Part shown: one piece after another, positions 7,740-15,743 of the stretch
Numbering within the stretch: the first letter of the stretch is position 1
Layout: the number at the start of each line of letters is the position of its first letter
Assembly (NCBI GenBank): GCA_011389655.1
Contig: JAABTX010000003.1
Span: 1-64,000 of the forward strand
Origin: Thioalkalivibrio sp.
GTDB lineage: Bacteria; Pseudomonadota; Gammaproteobacteria; Ectothiorhodospirales; Ectothiorhodospiraceae
Direction of reading: 5' to 3'
DNA: 64,000 bases
Position numbers and translations under genes: made by a program
Notes under the pieces: generated by a model
What the model saw: only the letters and a program-made list of their open reading frames with translations
Told to the model about the DNA's origin: nothing
Database searches by the model: none

Positions 7740-8945
7740 ATGAACGGTTCCATGCTGCACCTGCGACAAACGGACGTCGCCGCTTCCGGGCAGACGGCAC
7801 GTCGCCGTCGGCGGGTTACGGTCGTCACCGAGACCTGGCCACCGGAGGTCAACGGGGTGGCGATGACCATCCACCAGCTGGTCGACTGGCTGAGCCGCCG
7901 GCACGAGGTCTCGCTGATCCGCGTGCGACAGCGCGGCGGTGATCGGGGCATCACGCTCCCCGGTGTAACCACGCGGGTGATGCCGGGCGTGCCCGTGCCG
8001 CGCTACCGCGAGCTGCGCATGGGGGTTCCCTCCACCCGCGCCCTGAAGCGGCTGTGGCAACGGGAACCTCCCGACATCGTGCACGTGATCACCGAAGGCC
8101 CGCTGGGCTGGTCGGCCATCCGTGCCGCGAACGCGGCCGGAATCCCGGTGATCAGCGACTTCCACACGAATTTTCACCAGTACACCACGCACTACGGCAT
8201 GGGGCTGTTGCGACCCATCGCGCTGCACTACCTGCGCAGCCTGCACAACCGGACCCGCCTGACACTGGTTCCCACCCGGATGCTCGCAGACGATCTCGAA
8301 CGGGCGGGCTTCCGCGGCCTGGATGTGCTGGCGCGCGGCATCGACACCGAGCGGTTCAGCCCCCGCCAGCGGCAGGAGACGCTGCGGGCACACTGGGGTG
8401 CGAACCCGGACGACCCGGTCCTCCTGATGGTCAGCCGCATCGCGCCGGAGAAGAACCTGCCGCTGGCGCTGAAGGCCTTCGAGCAGGCCCGCGCACGCGC
8501 AGCCGGAGCCCGCATGGTGGTCGTCGGGGACGGCCCCGCGAGGGCCTCATTCGCCAAGGCTCACCCCGATGTGCACTTCGTCGGGATGCAGACCGGCGAG
8601 ACCCTGGCCGAACACTATGCCTCCGCCGACATCTTCGTGTTTCCGAGCCTGAGCGAGACCTTCGGCAACGTGACCCTGGAGGCAATGGCCAGCGGACTGG
8701 CTGTCGTCGCCTTTGACTACGCGGCGGCACGGGAGCATATCGCCGACGGCCGGAACGGGCGCTCGGTTCCGTGTACGGATGCGGCAGCCTTCGCGGACGT
8801 GGTCGCCGAACTTGCGGTGGACCGCCTGCAGACGAAGCGCCTCGGCAACGCCGCGCGCGAGACCGCGCTCGCAATCGACTGGGAACGGATCTGCGAGCGT
8901 TACGAGTTCTTCCTGGAGCAATGCGTGGAGGCCCCCGATGGCTGA
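7740..8945 (+). CDS. GT4 family glycosyltransferase (candidate Pho-regulated lipid glycosyltransferase)
   Basis: This is a 401-aa GT-B protein of family GT4. The N-terminal half begins VTETWPPEVNGVA, as in SqdX/MgtA/PimB-like lipid glycosyltransferases. The C-terminal half holds the donor-site E-x7-E motif in SETFGNVTLEAMASG (about 305-320). A PAP2 phosphatase gene overlaps its end by 8 bp, so the two are cotranslated. With the Pho box and neighbours plcP and olsB, I infer that it adds a sugar to diacylglycerol under phosphate starvation, like Agt. The substrate is not shown by the sequence; alpha-mannosyltransferase is the usual automatic name. The ATG at 7752 is an alternative start. The longer track ORF reads through repeats. 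Confidence 0.82.
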   Translation: MNGSMLHLRQTDVAASGQTARRRRRVTVVTETWPPEVNGVAMTIHQLVDWLSRRHEVSLIRVRQRGGDRGITLPGVTTRVMPGVPVPRYRELRMGVPSTRALKRLWQREPPDIVHVITEGPLGWSAIRAANAAGIPVISDFHTNFHQYTTHYGMGLLRPIALHYLRSLHNRTRLTLVPTRMLADDLERAGFRGLDVLARGIDTERFSPRQRQETLRAHWGANPDDPVLLMVSRIAPEKNLPLALKAFEQARARAAGARMVVVGDGPARASFAKAHPDVHFVGMQTGETLAEHYASADIFVFPSLSETFGNVTLEAMASGLAVVAFDYAAAREHIADGRNGRSVPCTDAAAFADVVAELAVDRLQTKRLGNAARETALAIDWERICERYEFFLEQCVEAPDG

Positions 8946-9501
8946 ACCAATGCTTACCTCCTCCTCACCCGGGTTCGCGCGAATCCAGGCGCTGGACCTC
9001 TTCCTTTGCAGCCTGCTGAACCGGGCCAACCGACGCGAGCACGTCGGGCGCCTCTTCGCCCTGTTCAGCCGGCTGGGCGACGGCATCTTCTGGTACACGC
9101 TGATCGCGCTGCTGCCGTTCCTTCACGGTGCCGGGGCAATAACCATCAGCCTGCACATGGCGCTGACCGGCCTGGCAGCCCTGCTGATCTACAAGTGGCT
9201 GAAGGCGCGCACCAGCCGTCCGCGGCCGTTCATGGTCAGCGATGCAATCATCCGCCGCGTGCCGCCCCTGGACGAATACAGCTTTCCCTCGGGCCACACG
9301 CTGCATGCGGTGGCCTTCTCGCTGGTGCTGCTGAGCCACCTGCCCGAGTGGTTCTGGGTGGTGGTCCCCTTCAGCGTGCTGGTCGCGGCCTCGCGGCCGG
9401 TGCTCGGGCTTCACTACCCGAGCGACGTGCTGGCCGGCGCAATGATCGGTGCGCTGGTGGCGGGCAGCTCGATCGCGGCTGCCTCCCTGTTGCTGGCCTG
9501 A
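8938..9501 (+). CDS. PAP2 family phosphatase
   Basis: The 187-aa membrane protein has about five helices and the complete PAP2 signature. KARTSRPRP lies at about 89-97, PSGH at 117-120 and SRPVLGLHYPSD at 152-163, with the catalytic histidines in the last two. The family dephosphorylates phosphatidate, undecaprenyl diphosphate or similar lipids at the membrane. Its ATG lies inside the end of the GT4 gene. In this context it would supply diacylglycerol to the glycosyltransferase and release phosphate. A role in recycling undecaprenyl diphosphate is an alternative. Confidence 0.88.
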   Translation: MAEPMLTSSSPGFARIQALDLFLCSLLNRANRREHVGRLFALFSRLGDGIFWYTLIALLPFLHGAGAITISLHMALTGLAALLIYKWLKARTSRPRPFMVSDAIIRRVPPLDEYSFPSGHTLHAVAFSLVLLSHLPEWFWVVVPFSVLVAASRPVLGLHYPSDVLAGAMIGALVAGSSIAAASLLLA

Positions 9502-9548
9502 CCGGCCCGCGACCGGCGCCGTCTTCCTGACGGCGGACCGGCCCGGGC

Positions 9549-11456
9549 TCAGACCAGCGGCGGATCCTGCGCCACCGCGAGATTCAGTGCCCGCAGCTGC
9601 GGCATCTTCTTCTGCTGATGATCCTGCATGCGATGCAGAATGCGATCCAGCGTACGCAATGCGGAGACGATGAACGGACCCTTGTTCAGCATCACGCACT
9701 CGGCCCGCACCGACATGGCGGCATCGCTCAACTCCGGACGCGAGACGGCCCCGGTCTTGGCCATCGTCTCCAGCACCTGCGTGGCCCAGATCACCGGCAC
9801 GTGACCACCCTCGGCCAGCCAGAGGATCTCCTCCTGGATCTCCGCGAGCCGCTCGCCGCCCACCTCGACCGCGAGATCGCCGCGCGCGATCATGATCGCC
9901 AGCGGGTAGCGCCCGATGGTGCTCAGCATGATCTCGGGAAGATTGCGCAGTGCGCGACCGGTCTCGATCTTGGCCACGATCGCCAGCGCCCCGGCACCGC
10001 GACGCTTGAGCTCTTCCATCAGCACGCGCATGTCCCCTGCACTCTCGACGAAGGAGAACCCGACCAGGTCGGCATGGCGCACGACGAAGTCGAGATCGGC
10101 CAGATCCTTTCCGCTCAACGGACCGAGACCGAGCTCGGCACCCGGAAGGTTGATCCCCTTGTCGGCGCGCAGCCGGAAACCGTCGGGCGCTGCGTGTGTC
10201 ACCCGCAGAGAGACGAAGTCCGGCCCCGTTTCCTCCACCATCGCGCCGAGACGCCCGTCATCGATCCACACGGCCTGCCCGACACACAGATGCGGCAGAA
10301 CCCGGGATGCGGTAATGCCGACGCGCGCCGGCTCACGTTCGTTTCCCTCCGCGTCCAGGAGTGGCGGACGTCCGGGAAGCTCGGGTCCCGTAAGCTGCAG
10401 GAGATCCCCGAGATGCAGGCGGATCTTTACCGGGAGCCGACGATGCCCGCTCAAGCGCACGGGATCGACCGTCACCCGGGCCCAGCGATCATCCTGCCAC
10501 CGCATCAGCCGCATCGCGGTATCCGGGCCGATCACGCTGGTCTTGCTGGCGCGCACGAGCCAGCCCAGCCCCCCGAGTTTCCGTTCCACCACCAGGCGGC
10601 GGTTCCGACCGCGCAGATCGGTGAACTGCAGACGGTCGCCCGCTTCCATCGCGACGAGGACCCAGTCCTCGGCGACCAGGCAGACGTCCGCAATCCCATC
10701 GGGCAGTGCGTGTTGCCCGGCAGCCGACACCAGGGCCACCCTCACCGGTTCGCGCACACCCGAAGCCGCGGCCCGTCGCGGCCGCAGGCGGGTCGAGGCC
10801 GGCGCATCCTCCAGTGGCCCGGTACGGATCTTGTGGCCGGCGAGATCCATCAGTATCCGGCAGCCCCGGCCCAGGCTCGCCTCCGCGTTGCGGATGTTCT
10901 CGATCATGCGCCGCCAGACCGGCAGATCGTCGTGGGCGCAATTGATGCGAGCACAGTCCATGCCGGACTCGAGCAGGGCCCTCACAAGACCCTCATTCGT
11001 GGCTGCCTCGGCCGGCATCGTGACCATGATCCGCGCCGTGCGCCGCGGCTGAGGCGGCCCGAAGACCGTCCTGGCATTGATTGCCAACAATTCGTTACCG
11101 GCATCGAAGCCGGGGACCGCCGCAGGCTCCAGCATCGGGTCGGGTTCACCGCACAGTGCGGTGAGGACGCCGATCACCTGATCGATGCTCGCGAGCACGT
11201 GGGCCTCGACCCGGCCGAGCGACGACAGGCCCTGCCGCGCCAACCGGAGCTGCAGCGGCCGCAGGTCCCGGCAGCGCAGCGCGAGGTAGTCGGCCAGGTT
11301 GCGGGCGCTGACTGCATAGTCTCCGTCGACGTCCGTCCGTGCGAACCAGCGCAGGCGCTGGGCCGCGCCTGCCAGGACTTCCTCGCGCAACGCAAGCATC
11401 TCCGAAAGCAGGGCCCGGTATTCCACGGCCGGGCCGGCCGGGTCAGATTCGATCAT
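9549..11456 (-). CDS. Pyruvate-kinase-like protein with N-terminal extension and altered active site
   Basis: This protein of about 635 aa has a roughly 135-aa helical N-terminus of unknown kind, then a pyruvate kinase barrel and no C-terminal regulatory domain. Barrel motifs are recognisable but changed. RINCAHDD replaces RLNFSHG, MDLAGHKIRTG replaces DTKGPEIRTG, and FSFVESA replaces ASFIRKA, so the catalytic Lys (K270 in rabbit) is missing. AKIE, IARGD (metal ligands) and ATQ remain. A large B-domain-like insert of about 200 aa sits in the middle. The Pho box just upstream puts it under PhoB. The track start is a TTG at 11519 upstream of the Pho box and is unlikely. ATGs at 11456 or 11399 are more plausible. 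The function is unknown; PEP or another phosphoacid may be bound. Confidence 0.75.
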   Translation of the reverse strand: MIESDPAGPAVEYRALLSEMLALREEVLAGAAQRLRWFARTDVDGDYAVSARNLADYLALRCRDLRPLQLRLARQGLSSLGRVEAHVLASIDQVIGVLTALCGEPDPMLEPAAVPGFDAGNELLAINARTVFGPPQPRRTARIMVTMPAEAATNEGLVRALLESGMDCARINCAHDDLPVWRRMIENIRNAEASLGRGCRILMDLAGHKIRTGPLEDAPASTRLRPRRAAASGVREPVRVALVSAAGQHALPDGIADVCLVAEDWVLVAMEAGDRLQFTDLRGRNRRLVVERKLGGLGWLVRASKTSVIGPDTAMRLMRWQDDRWARVTVDPVRLSGHRRLPVKIRLHLGDLLQLTGPELPGRPPLLDAEGNEREPARVGITASRVLPHLCVGQAVWIDDGRLGAMVEETGPDFVSLRVTHAAPDGFRLRADKGINLPGAELGLGPLSGKDLADLDFVVRHADLVGFSFVESAGDMRVLMEELKRRGAGALAIVAKIETGRALRNLPEIMLSTIGRYPLAIMIARGDLAVEVGGERLAEIQEEILWLAEGGHVPVIWATQVLETMAKTGAVSRPELSDAAMSVRAECVMLNKGPFIVSALRTLDRILHRMQDHQQKKMPQLRALNLAVAQDPPLV

Positions 11457-11480
11457 GGGCGCGGTGTTTAGCATGACTGA

Positions 11481-11509
11481 ATGACAAGGCGATGACTGTT
11501 TGGTGACAA
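11481..11509 (-). promoter_or_regulatory. Candidate Pho box upstream of the pyruvate-kinase-like gene
   Basis: On the minus strand the sequence reads TTGTCAC-CAAA-CAGTCAT-CGCC-TTGTCAT, three units at exact 11-bp steps close to CTGTCAT. It lies about 25 bp before the ATG at 11456. Its position excludes the upstream TTG start and hints at a very short or absent 5' leader. Confidence 0.8.
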
Positions 11510-11680
11510 AGGCCTGCAACGCGGAAACGATACTCTCCCGCCCCGCGAGGAAGGGAGCCGACGAAGGGCCAGGAGGCGCCCACCTAGCGTGAAGGTCGCG
11601 CGCCGCGCCCCGGACGCGCTATTGCTTTCGAGACCGGCCCCTGGCTGGACAGTCTACGGTCTGTCGCCCCGGGTTAGCGC

Positions 11681-11787
11681 TATGGAGTGCGGGAGCTTGC
11701 TCACGCCTTCACGCGCGGAAGCTTGCTTCCGCAACGGGAGGCGAGCCTCCTGCAGGGCAAAACGGCGGCAAGCCGCCGCACTCCATA
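11681..11787. mobile_element. 107-bp MITE-like element with perfect 12-bp terminal inverted repeats
   Basis: The element opens with tatggagtgcgg and closes with ccgcactccata, exact reverse complements. Inside are smaller hairpins, including gcggaagc-ttgc-ttccgc and cggcggcaagccgccg. It is noncoding. It sits between the pyruvate-kinase-like gene and the olsB promoter. I see no obvious target duplication. Confidence 0.7.
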
Positions 11788-11872
11788 CCGGGCTTACGCC
11801 TTCATCGTCCGGGGTGGCGCGGTGCCATGACAGTTGGCGAAGGCCGGCGTAAACGAAGGATCGCGGGCTCAA

Positions 11873-11912
11873 GATTCACAGCGCTGTCAACTAAATTTCA
11901 AGGGCCTGTCAC
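11873..11912 (+). promoter_or_regulatory. Candidate four-unit Pho box upstream of olsB
   Basis: Units at 11-bp steps are GATTCAC (11873), CTGTCAA (11884), ATTTCAA (11895) and CTGTCAC (11906). The second and fourth match the PhoB consensus closely. The box ends 45 bp before the chosen ATG. Confidence 0.75.
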
Positions 11913-11956
11913 CATGCGCCCCCAAGCTATGGGGTCTGTAACCCAAGAGGATGTTC

Positions 11957-12730
11957 ATGCCGCAACTCGCTGAATACGGGCCCTGGGCACCGGCTCCCCG
12001 TCAGGCCCTGGTCACCGAGCTGGCCTCCAGCCCGGCCGATGTACTCGCCTGTCAGCAGCTGCGCTACCGGGTCTTCGCCCAGGAGATGGGCGCGCGTCTG
12101 CCGACCGCCGATCGCGGTATCGATGCCGATGGCTATGACGCATTCTGCCGCCATCTGCTTGTCCGCGAGGTCGATACCGGTGAGGTCGTGGCCAGTACCC
12201 GCATCCTGGTTTCGGACGACGCACCCGCCGCGGGCGGTTTTTACTCCCAAGGCGAATTCGACCTCGGAGCGCTGGTGGATCTTCCCGGCCGGGTCATGGA
12301 GGTCGGACGGACCTGCGTGCGCGCGGACTACCGCACGGGCTGGGCCATCAACGCGCTCTGGACCGGCCTGGCAAGGGTGATGACCCGGGGAGGTTTCGAC
12401 TTCATGATCGGTTGCGCGAGCATTCCCTTTGCACCGCATGACAAGGCAGCACATGCGCTGCTGAAGCAGCTCTACGCGAAGCATCCCTCGCCGCCGCAGT
12501 ACCGCGTCCATCCCCGCCAGCCGATGCCCGCCACGCCCGGCGCGTCCGCCTCACCGGCGCCCCTGCCACCCCTGCTGAAGGCATACCTGCGGCTGGGCGC
12601 GAGCATCTGCGGCGAGGCCTGCTGGGATCCGGACTTCGGGGTCGCCGACGTCTTCATCCTCCTGGATGTCAGGGAGGTGCCGGATCGGTATCGACGTCAT
12701 TTCCTGCGGGAACCGATGCTGGTGCCGTGA
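11957..12730 (+). CDS. olsB: L-ornithine N-alpha-acyltransferase OlsB (ornithine lipid synthesis)
   Basis: OlsB moves a 3-hydroxyacyl group from ACP to ornithine, the first step to phosphorus-free ornithine lipids. The 257-aa protein has the GNAT-like hemolysin/OlsB domain with LRYRVFAQEMG near residue 35, VGRTCVRADYR at about 115-125 and DFMIGCASIPF at about 150. The final part holds a family-typical DPDFGVADVFILLD segment. AGAGG at 11946-11950 abuts the ATG at 11951, so I choose the ATG at 11957 with 6-nt spacing. No olsA-type second acyltransferase is adjacent; it would have to be elsewhere. The upstream Pho box fits the known induction of ornithine lipids by phosphate limitation. Confidence 0.85.
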   Translation: MPQLAEYGPWAPAPRQALVTELASSPADVLACQQLRYRVFAQEMGARLPTADRGIDADGYDAFCRHLLVREVDTGEVVASTRILVSDDAPAAGGFYSQGEFDLGALVDLPGRVMEVGRTCVRADYRTGWAINALWTGLARVMTRGGFDFMIGCASIPFAPHDKAAHALLKQLYAKHPSPPQYRVHPRQPMPATPGASASPAPLPPLLKAYLRLGASICGEACWDPDFGVADVFILLDVREVPDRYRRHFLREPMLVP

Positions 12731-12872
12731 TCCCCGCTACCGACGCAGGCGGCTGCAGTTGAGAGACCGCGATCGACCGGCTGTAGCCGCCCGCAGGAGC
12801 ATTGTGGCCTCTGGGCCGACCCAATGTACCGAAGCCGCGGGCCAGCAGTGACCGCACCGTGACCACCCGCCG

Positions 12873-13175
12873 CGAGACCGTTTCGTCTTCGCCTCGCGGA
12901 CGGACACGCAGCGCCTGGTGCTCCTGGAATCCATGGCGCTGGGCGTCCCCGTGGTAGCGCTGGCCGAGATGGGCACCAAGGACATCCTGGCGCCGGGGCG
13001 TGGCGCACTGGTCGCCCGTGAGGATCCGGAGGACTTCGCCGCAAAGGACCTGCAGTTGGTGCACAATCCGGGGCTGCGCGACGCACTGGCGATGGAGGCG
13101 AGGGAGTATGCAAGGAACTGGGACGGGCCGGTTCTCGCGCAGCGCATGCTCGATCTGTACCGTAGCCTGCGGTAG
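12873..13175 (+). pseudogene. Remnant of a GT4 glycosyltransferase (C-terminal end only)
   Basis: The open frame beginning near 12873 reads DRFVFASRTDTQRLVLLESMALG and continues to LYRSLR. It is the final 100 or so residues of a GT4 enzyme, including the second Glu of the E-x7-E region. The usual 280 upstream residues are absent, and the 140 bp between olsB and this point encode nothing recognisable. The track start is a GTG at 12918 inside the conserved block. Most likely it is a 5' deletion pseudogene of a lipid glycosyltransferase that once followed olsB. Expression as an 85-aa peptide cannot be excluded. Confidence 0.7.
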
Positions 13176-13280
13176 GCGGCCACCCCTGTCGGGGCCGCGT
13201 TATCCAGCGCGGGATCACCAACAGGACTCGCCTCCTGCACTGCGCTGGGAGGCCTTTGAACGAGAGAAGAGGAGGCAGTC

Positions 13281-14294
13281 ATGTCGATCCGCGTGGGCAT
13301 CAACGGTTTCGGGCGAATCGGGCGTCTCGCACTGCGGGCCGCCTGGGGCCGCGCAGACCTCGAGTTCGGGTTGATCAACGAGAAGGGTGGTGACGGCACC
13401 GTTTCCGCGCATCTGCTGGAATTCGATTCAGTGCACGGACGCTGGCCGCGTGCGGTGTCCGGCGAGTCGGACCGAGTCGGCATCGATGGAGAATGGATCG
13501 CGCACGTCAGTCACGACGCGCCGGGTGCCGTACCCTGGCGCGAGCACGGCATCGACCTGGTGATCGAATCCAGCGGACGTTTCCGCACCCTGGAGACGCT
13601 GGCGCCCTACTTCGACGCGGGGGTCCGCAAGGTCGTGGTCGCCGCGCCGGTCAAGGACCCGGGCGCGCTGAACGTGGTGGTCGGCGTGAATCATCACCTC
13701 TACGAACCCGGCCGTCACCGGGTGATCACCGCCGCCTCCTGCACCACCAATTGCCTCGCCCCGATCGTGAGTGTGCTGCACGCGGGCATCGGGATCCGCC
13801 ACGGTTCGATCCTCACGGTCCACGACATGACCGCCACGCAGTCGCCCGTCGACCGGCCACACGCCGACCTGCGGCGCGCCCGAGCCGCCGGTGTCTCGCT
13901 GATTCCCACCACCACCGGCTCCGCACGGGCCATCGGCGACATCTTTCCGGAGCTGAACGGACGTCTGAACGGCCACGCGGTCCGGGTCCCGCTGATGAAT
14001 GCATCCTTGACCGATTTCACCTTCGAGGCGGCCCGCGAGACCACCACCGACGAGGTCAACGGGCGGCTGAAGGCCGCGGCGGCGGCCGGACCGCTGGCGG
14101 GTATCCTGGGTTACGAGGAGCGCCCGCTGGTCTCCGCCGATTACCGGACCGATCCGCGCTCGGCGATCGTCGACGCCCCATCGACGCTGGTGATCGACGG
14201 CACGCAGGTGAAGGTGCTCGCCTGGTACGACAACGAATGGGGCTATGCGAACCGCCTGGTGGAGCTGGTCGAGCAGGTGGCGGCCTCGATGTAG
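13281..14294 (+). CDS. Glyceraldehyde-3-phosphate dehydrogenase, ArsJ-associated type
   Basis: The 337-aa protein has the Rossmann motif [15 protein letters not shown] at the N-terminus, the catalytic Cys in SCTTNC (C154) and the C-terminal [11 protein letters not shown]. From memory, the overall sequence ([27 protein letters not shown]-like and [12 protein letters not shown] blocks) is nearest to GAPDHs that sit beside arsJ. Those make 1-arseno-3-phosphoglycerate for export by ArsJ. No arsJ is present in this window. AGAGGAGG lies 7 nt before the ATG. A housekeeping glycolytic or gluconeogenic role is the alternative. No convincing Pho box precedes it. Confidence 0.85.
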   Translation: MSIRVGINGFGRIGRLALRAAWGRADLEFGLINEKGGDGTVSAHLLEFDSVHGRWPRAVSGESDRVGIDGEWIAHVSHDAPGAVPWREHGIDLVIESSGRFRTLETLAPYFDAGVRKVVVAAPVKDPGALNVVVGVNHHLYEPGRHRVITAASCTTNCLAPIVSVLHAGIGIRHGSILTVHDMTATQSPVDRPHADLRRARAAGVSLIPTTTGSARAIGDIFPELNGRLNGHAVRVPLMNASLTDFTFEAARETTTDEVNGRLKAAAAAGPLAGILGYEERPLVSADYRTDPRSAIVDAPSTLVIDGTQVKVLAWYDNEWGYANRLVELVEQVAASM

Positions 14295-14342
14295 CACCCA
14301 GCACCGAATATCGCCCCTGACCCCGCAGCTTCGGACTCAACG

Positions 14343-14702
14343 ATGGCATACAGCAATCACCGCGGACTCACCCGCATCATCAAGGCCTTCGGCTATTCCT
14401 GGAGTGGGCTGCGTTCGACCTTCCGGCACGAGGAGGCCTTCCGGCAGGAACTGCTGCTGTGCCTGGTGCTGATTCCCGCGGCCTTGTGGCTCACCGATGT
14501 CGGCGTCGAACGCGCGCTGCTGATCGGCAGCCTGTTCCTGATCCTGATCGTGGAACTGCTGAACTCCGGGATCGAGGCGGCCATCGACCGCTTCGGTGAG
14601 GAACTGCACAAGTTGTCCGCGCGCGCGAAGGACATGGGCTCCGCCGCGGTGCTGCTCTCGTTCATCAACGCCGGGGCAATCTGGCTGCTGGTGTTGCTGT
14701 AG
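14343..14702 (+). CDS. dgkA: Diacylglycerol kinase
   Basis: This is a 119-aa three-helix membrane enzyme that phosphorylates diacylglycerol to phosphatidate with ATP. The signature ELLNSGIEAAIDRF is present at about residues 69-82, and the glutamate-rich first helix (FRHEEAFRQE) is conserved. In this neighbourhood it would return diacylglycerol released by PlcP to phospholipid synthesis, opposing the PAP2 and glycosyltransferase route. It lies 48 bp after the GAPDH gene on the same strand. Confidence 0.93.
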   Translation: MAYSNHRGLTRIIKAFGYSWSGLRSTFRHEEAFRQELLLCLVLIPAALWLTDVGVERALLIGSLFLILIVELLNSGIEAAIDRFGEELHKLSARAKDMGSAAVLLSFINAGAIWLLVLL

Positions 14703-14732
14703 GAGAAACGGCGGGAACGGCGGGCGGGAACG

Positions 14733-14756
14733 GGGACAGATTTATAAATCTGTCCC
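14733..14756. repeat. REP palindrome
   Basis: The sequence gggacagattta/taaatctgtccc is a perfect 24-bp palindrome 30 bp after dgkA. It is the same family as 4873, 16635, 17092, 27833, 30066 and 40940. Confidence 0.9.
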
Positions 14757-14812
14757 AGACTGCCATCAATACACTTTTTATCAGTGTCTTGGAACGCCTT
14801 TCTTAGAAAAAA

Positions 14813-14852
14813 TCGTCAGAAAACCTTCAACCCGATGCCATGGATACGTAAC
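14813..14852 (+). promoter_or_regulatory. Weak candidate Pho box upstream of the PlcP-like gene
   Basis: Four degenerate units occur at 11-bp steps: TCGTCAG, CCTTCAA, ATGCCAT and ACGTAAC. The periodicity is exact but each unit departs from CTGTCAT. The block ends 46 bp before the ATG, the same distance as in olsB. Confidence 0.4.
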
Positions 14853-14897
14853 GGATGAAGAGCAGGCTGGCCGCATGTTGAATGCCGGAGTCAAGCC

Positions 14898-15743
14898 ATG
14901 CCTTCCTTCGACTGCCGAACCGCCTTCGTATCCGACGTCCACCTGGGTACCCGCGACTGCCGCGCCGCCTACCTGCTCGATTTCCTGAAGCGCCTCGACT
15001 GCGACCGGCTCGTACTGGTCGGGGATGTCTTCGACCTGTGGGCGATGCGCCGCCGCGTGGTGTGGACCCGGGAGCAGTCCGCGATCCTCGAGCATGTGTT
15101 CGCCCTTGCCGAGAACGGTACCGAGGTCATCTACATACCCGGCAACCACGACGAACACATGCGCCGCCTGATCGGCTCGGAGATCCGGGGCGTTCGCATC
15201 CTTCGGAATATGGAACACGAGACCGCGGACGGGCGGCGCTTTCTCGTGAGCCATGGCGATGAATTCGACGATGAAGTCCGTCACAGTCGATTCCAGCACC
15301 ACATCGGAGACCTCAGCTATCAGTTCCTGCTGCAGATCAGCTACTGGGTCGACCGGCTTCGAAGGCGGATGCAGCGGCCCTACTGGTCTCTGTCCACCTG
15401 GGCGAAGACCCGGGTGGGGCGGGTGCGCGACTACATCGGCCGCTTCGAGGCGGCCGCCACCCGCGCGGCCCGCGAGGGCGGCTACGACGGGTATATCGGC
15501 GGCCATATCCACAAGGCCGCGATCAGCCCGCGGCACGGCATCCTCTATTGCAACACCGGAGACTGGGTGGAGCACTGCACCGCCCTGATCGAGGACCATG
15601 GCGGCTATCTGCACCTGGTGCACTGGTCCGACCACGCGCGGCTGGATGCCAGCGATAGTGGTCGAACGGGCGCCGGACGTGACACGGGACGTCTGCCACC
15701 TGAGCTTGCCTGGTTGTACGCCGCGGCAACAACGACCCGCTGA
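14898..15743 (+). CDS. plcP: PlcP-type metallophosphoesterase (phospholipase C-like, LpxH-related)
   Basis: This 281-aa calcineurin-like phosphoesterase has all five metal motifs: SDVHLGT (12-18), GDVFDLW, GNHDEHM, SHGDEFD and GHIHKA. LpxH is about 240 aa. This protein has the longer middle region and C-terminal tail of the PlcP group, which cuts phospholipid headgroups to give diacylglycerol under phosphate starvation in rhizobia and marine bacteria. The nearby olsB, dgkA, GT4 and pst genes support that reading over lipid A synthesis. GGAG lies 7 nt before the ATG. Assignment as PlcP rather than an LpxH paralogue is from motif and context only. Confidence 0.75.
   Translation: MPSFDCRTAFVSDVHLGTRDCRAAYLLDFLKRLDCDRLVLVGDVFDLWAMRRRVVWTREQSAILEHVFALAENGTEVIYIPGNHDEHMRRLIGSEIRGVRILRNMEHETADGRRFLVSHGDEFDDEVRHSRFQHHIGDLSYQFLLQISYWVDRLRRRMQRPYWSLSTWAKTRVGRVRDYIGRFEAAATRAAREGGYDGYIGGHIHKAAISPRHGILYCNTGDWVEHCTALIEDHGGYLHLVHWSDHARLDASDSGRTGAGRDTGRLPPELAWLYAAATTTR

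Noticed and set aside
9618-11471. 617-aa ORF on the plus strand
   Set aside because: It is antisense to the pyruvate-kinase-like gene. The minus strand shows barrel motifs and a Pho box; the plus frame shows neither.
13185-13270. Pho box before the GAPDH gene
   Set aside because: CTGTCGG and GCGTTAT are in phase, but the third unit fails and the pattern is no better than expected in this GC-rich DNA.
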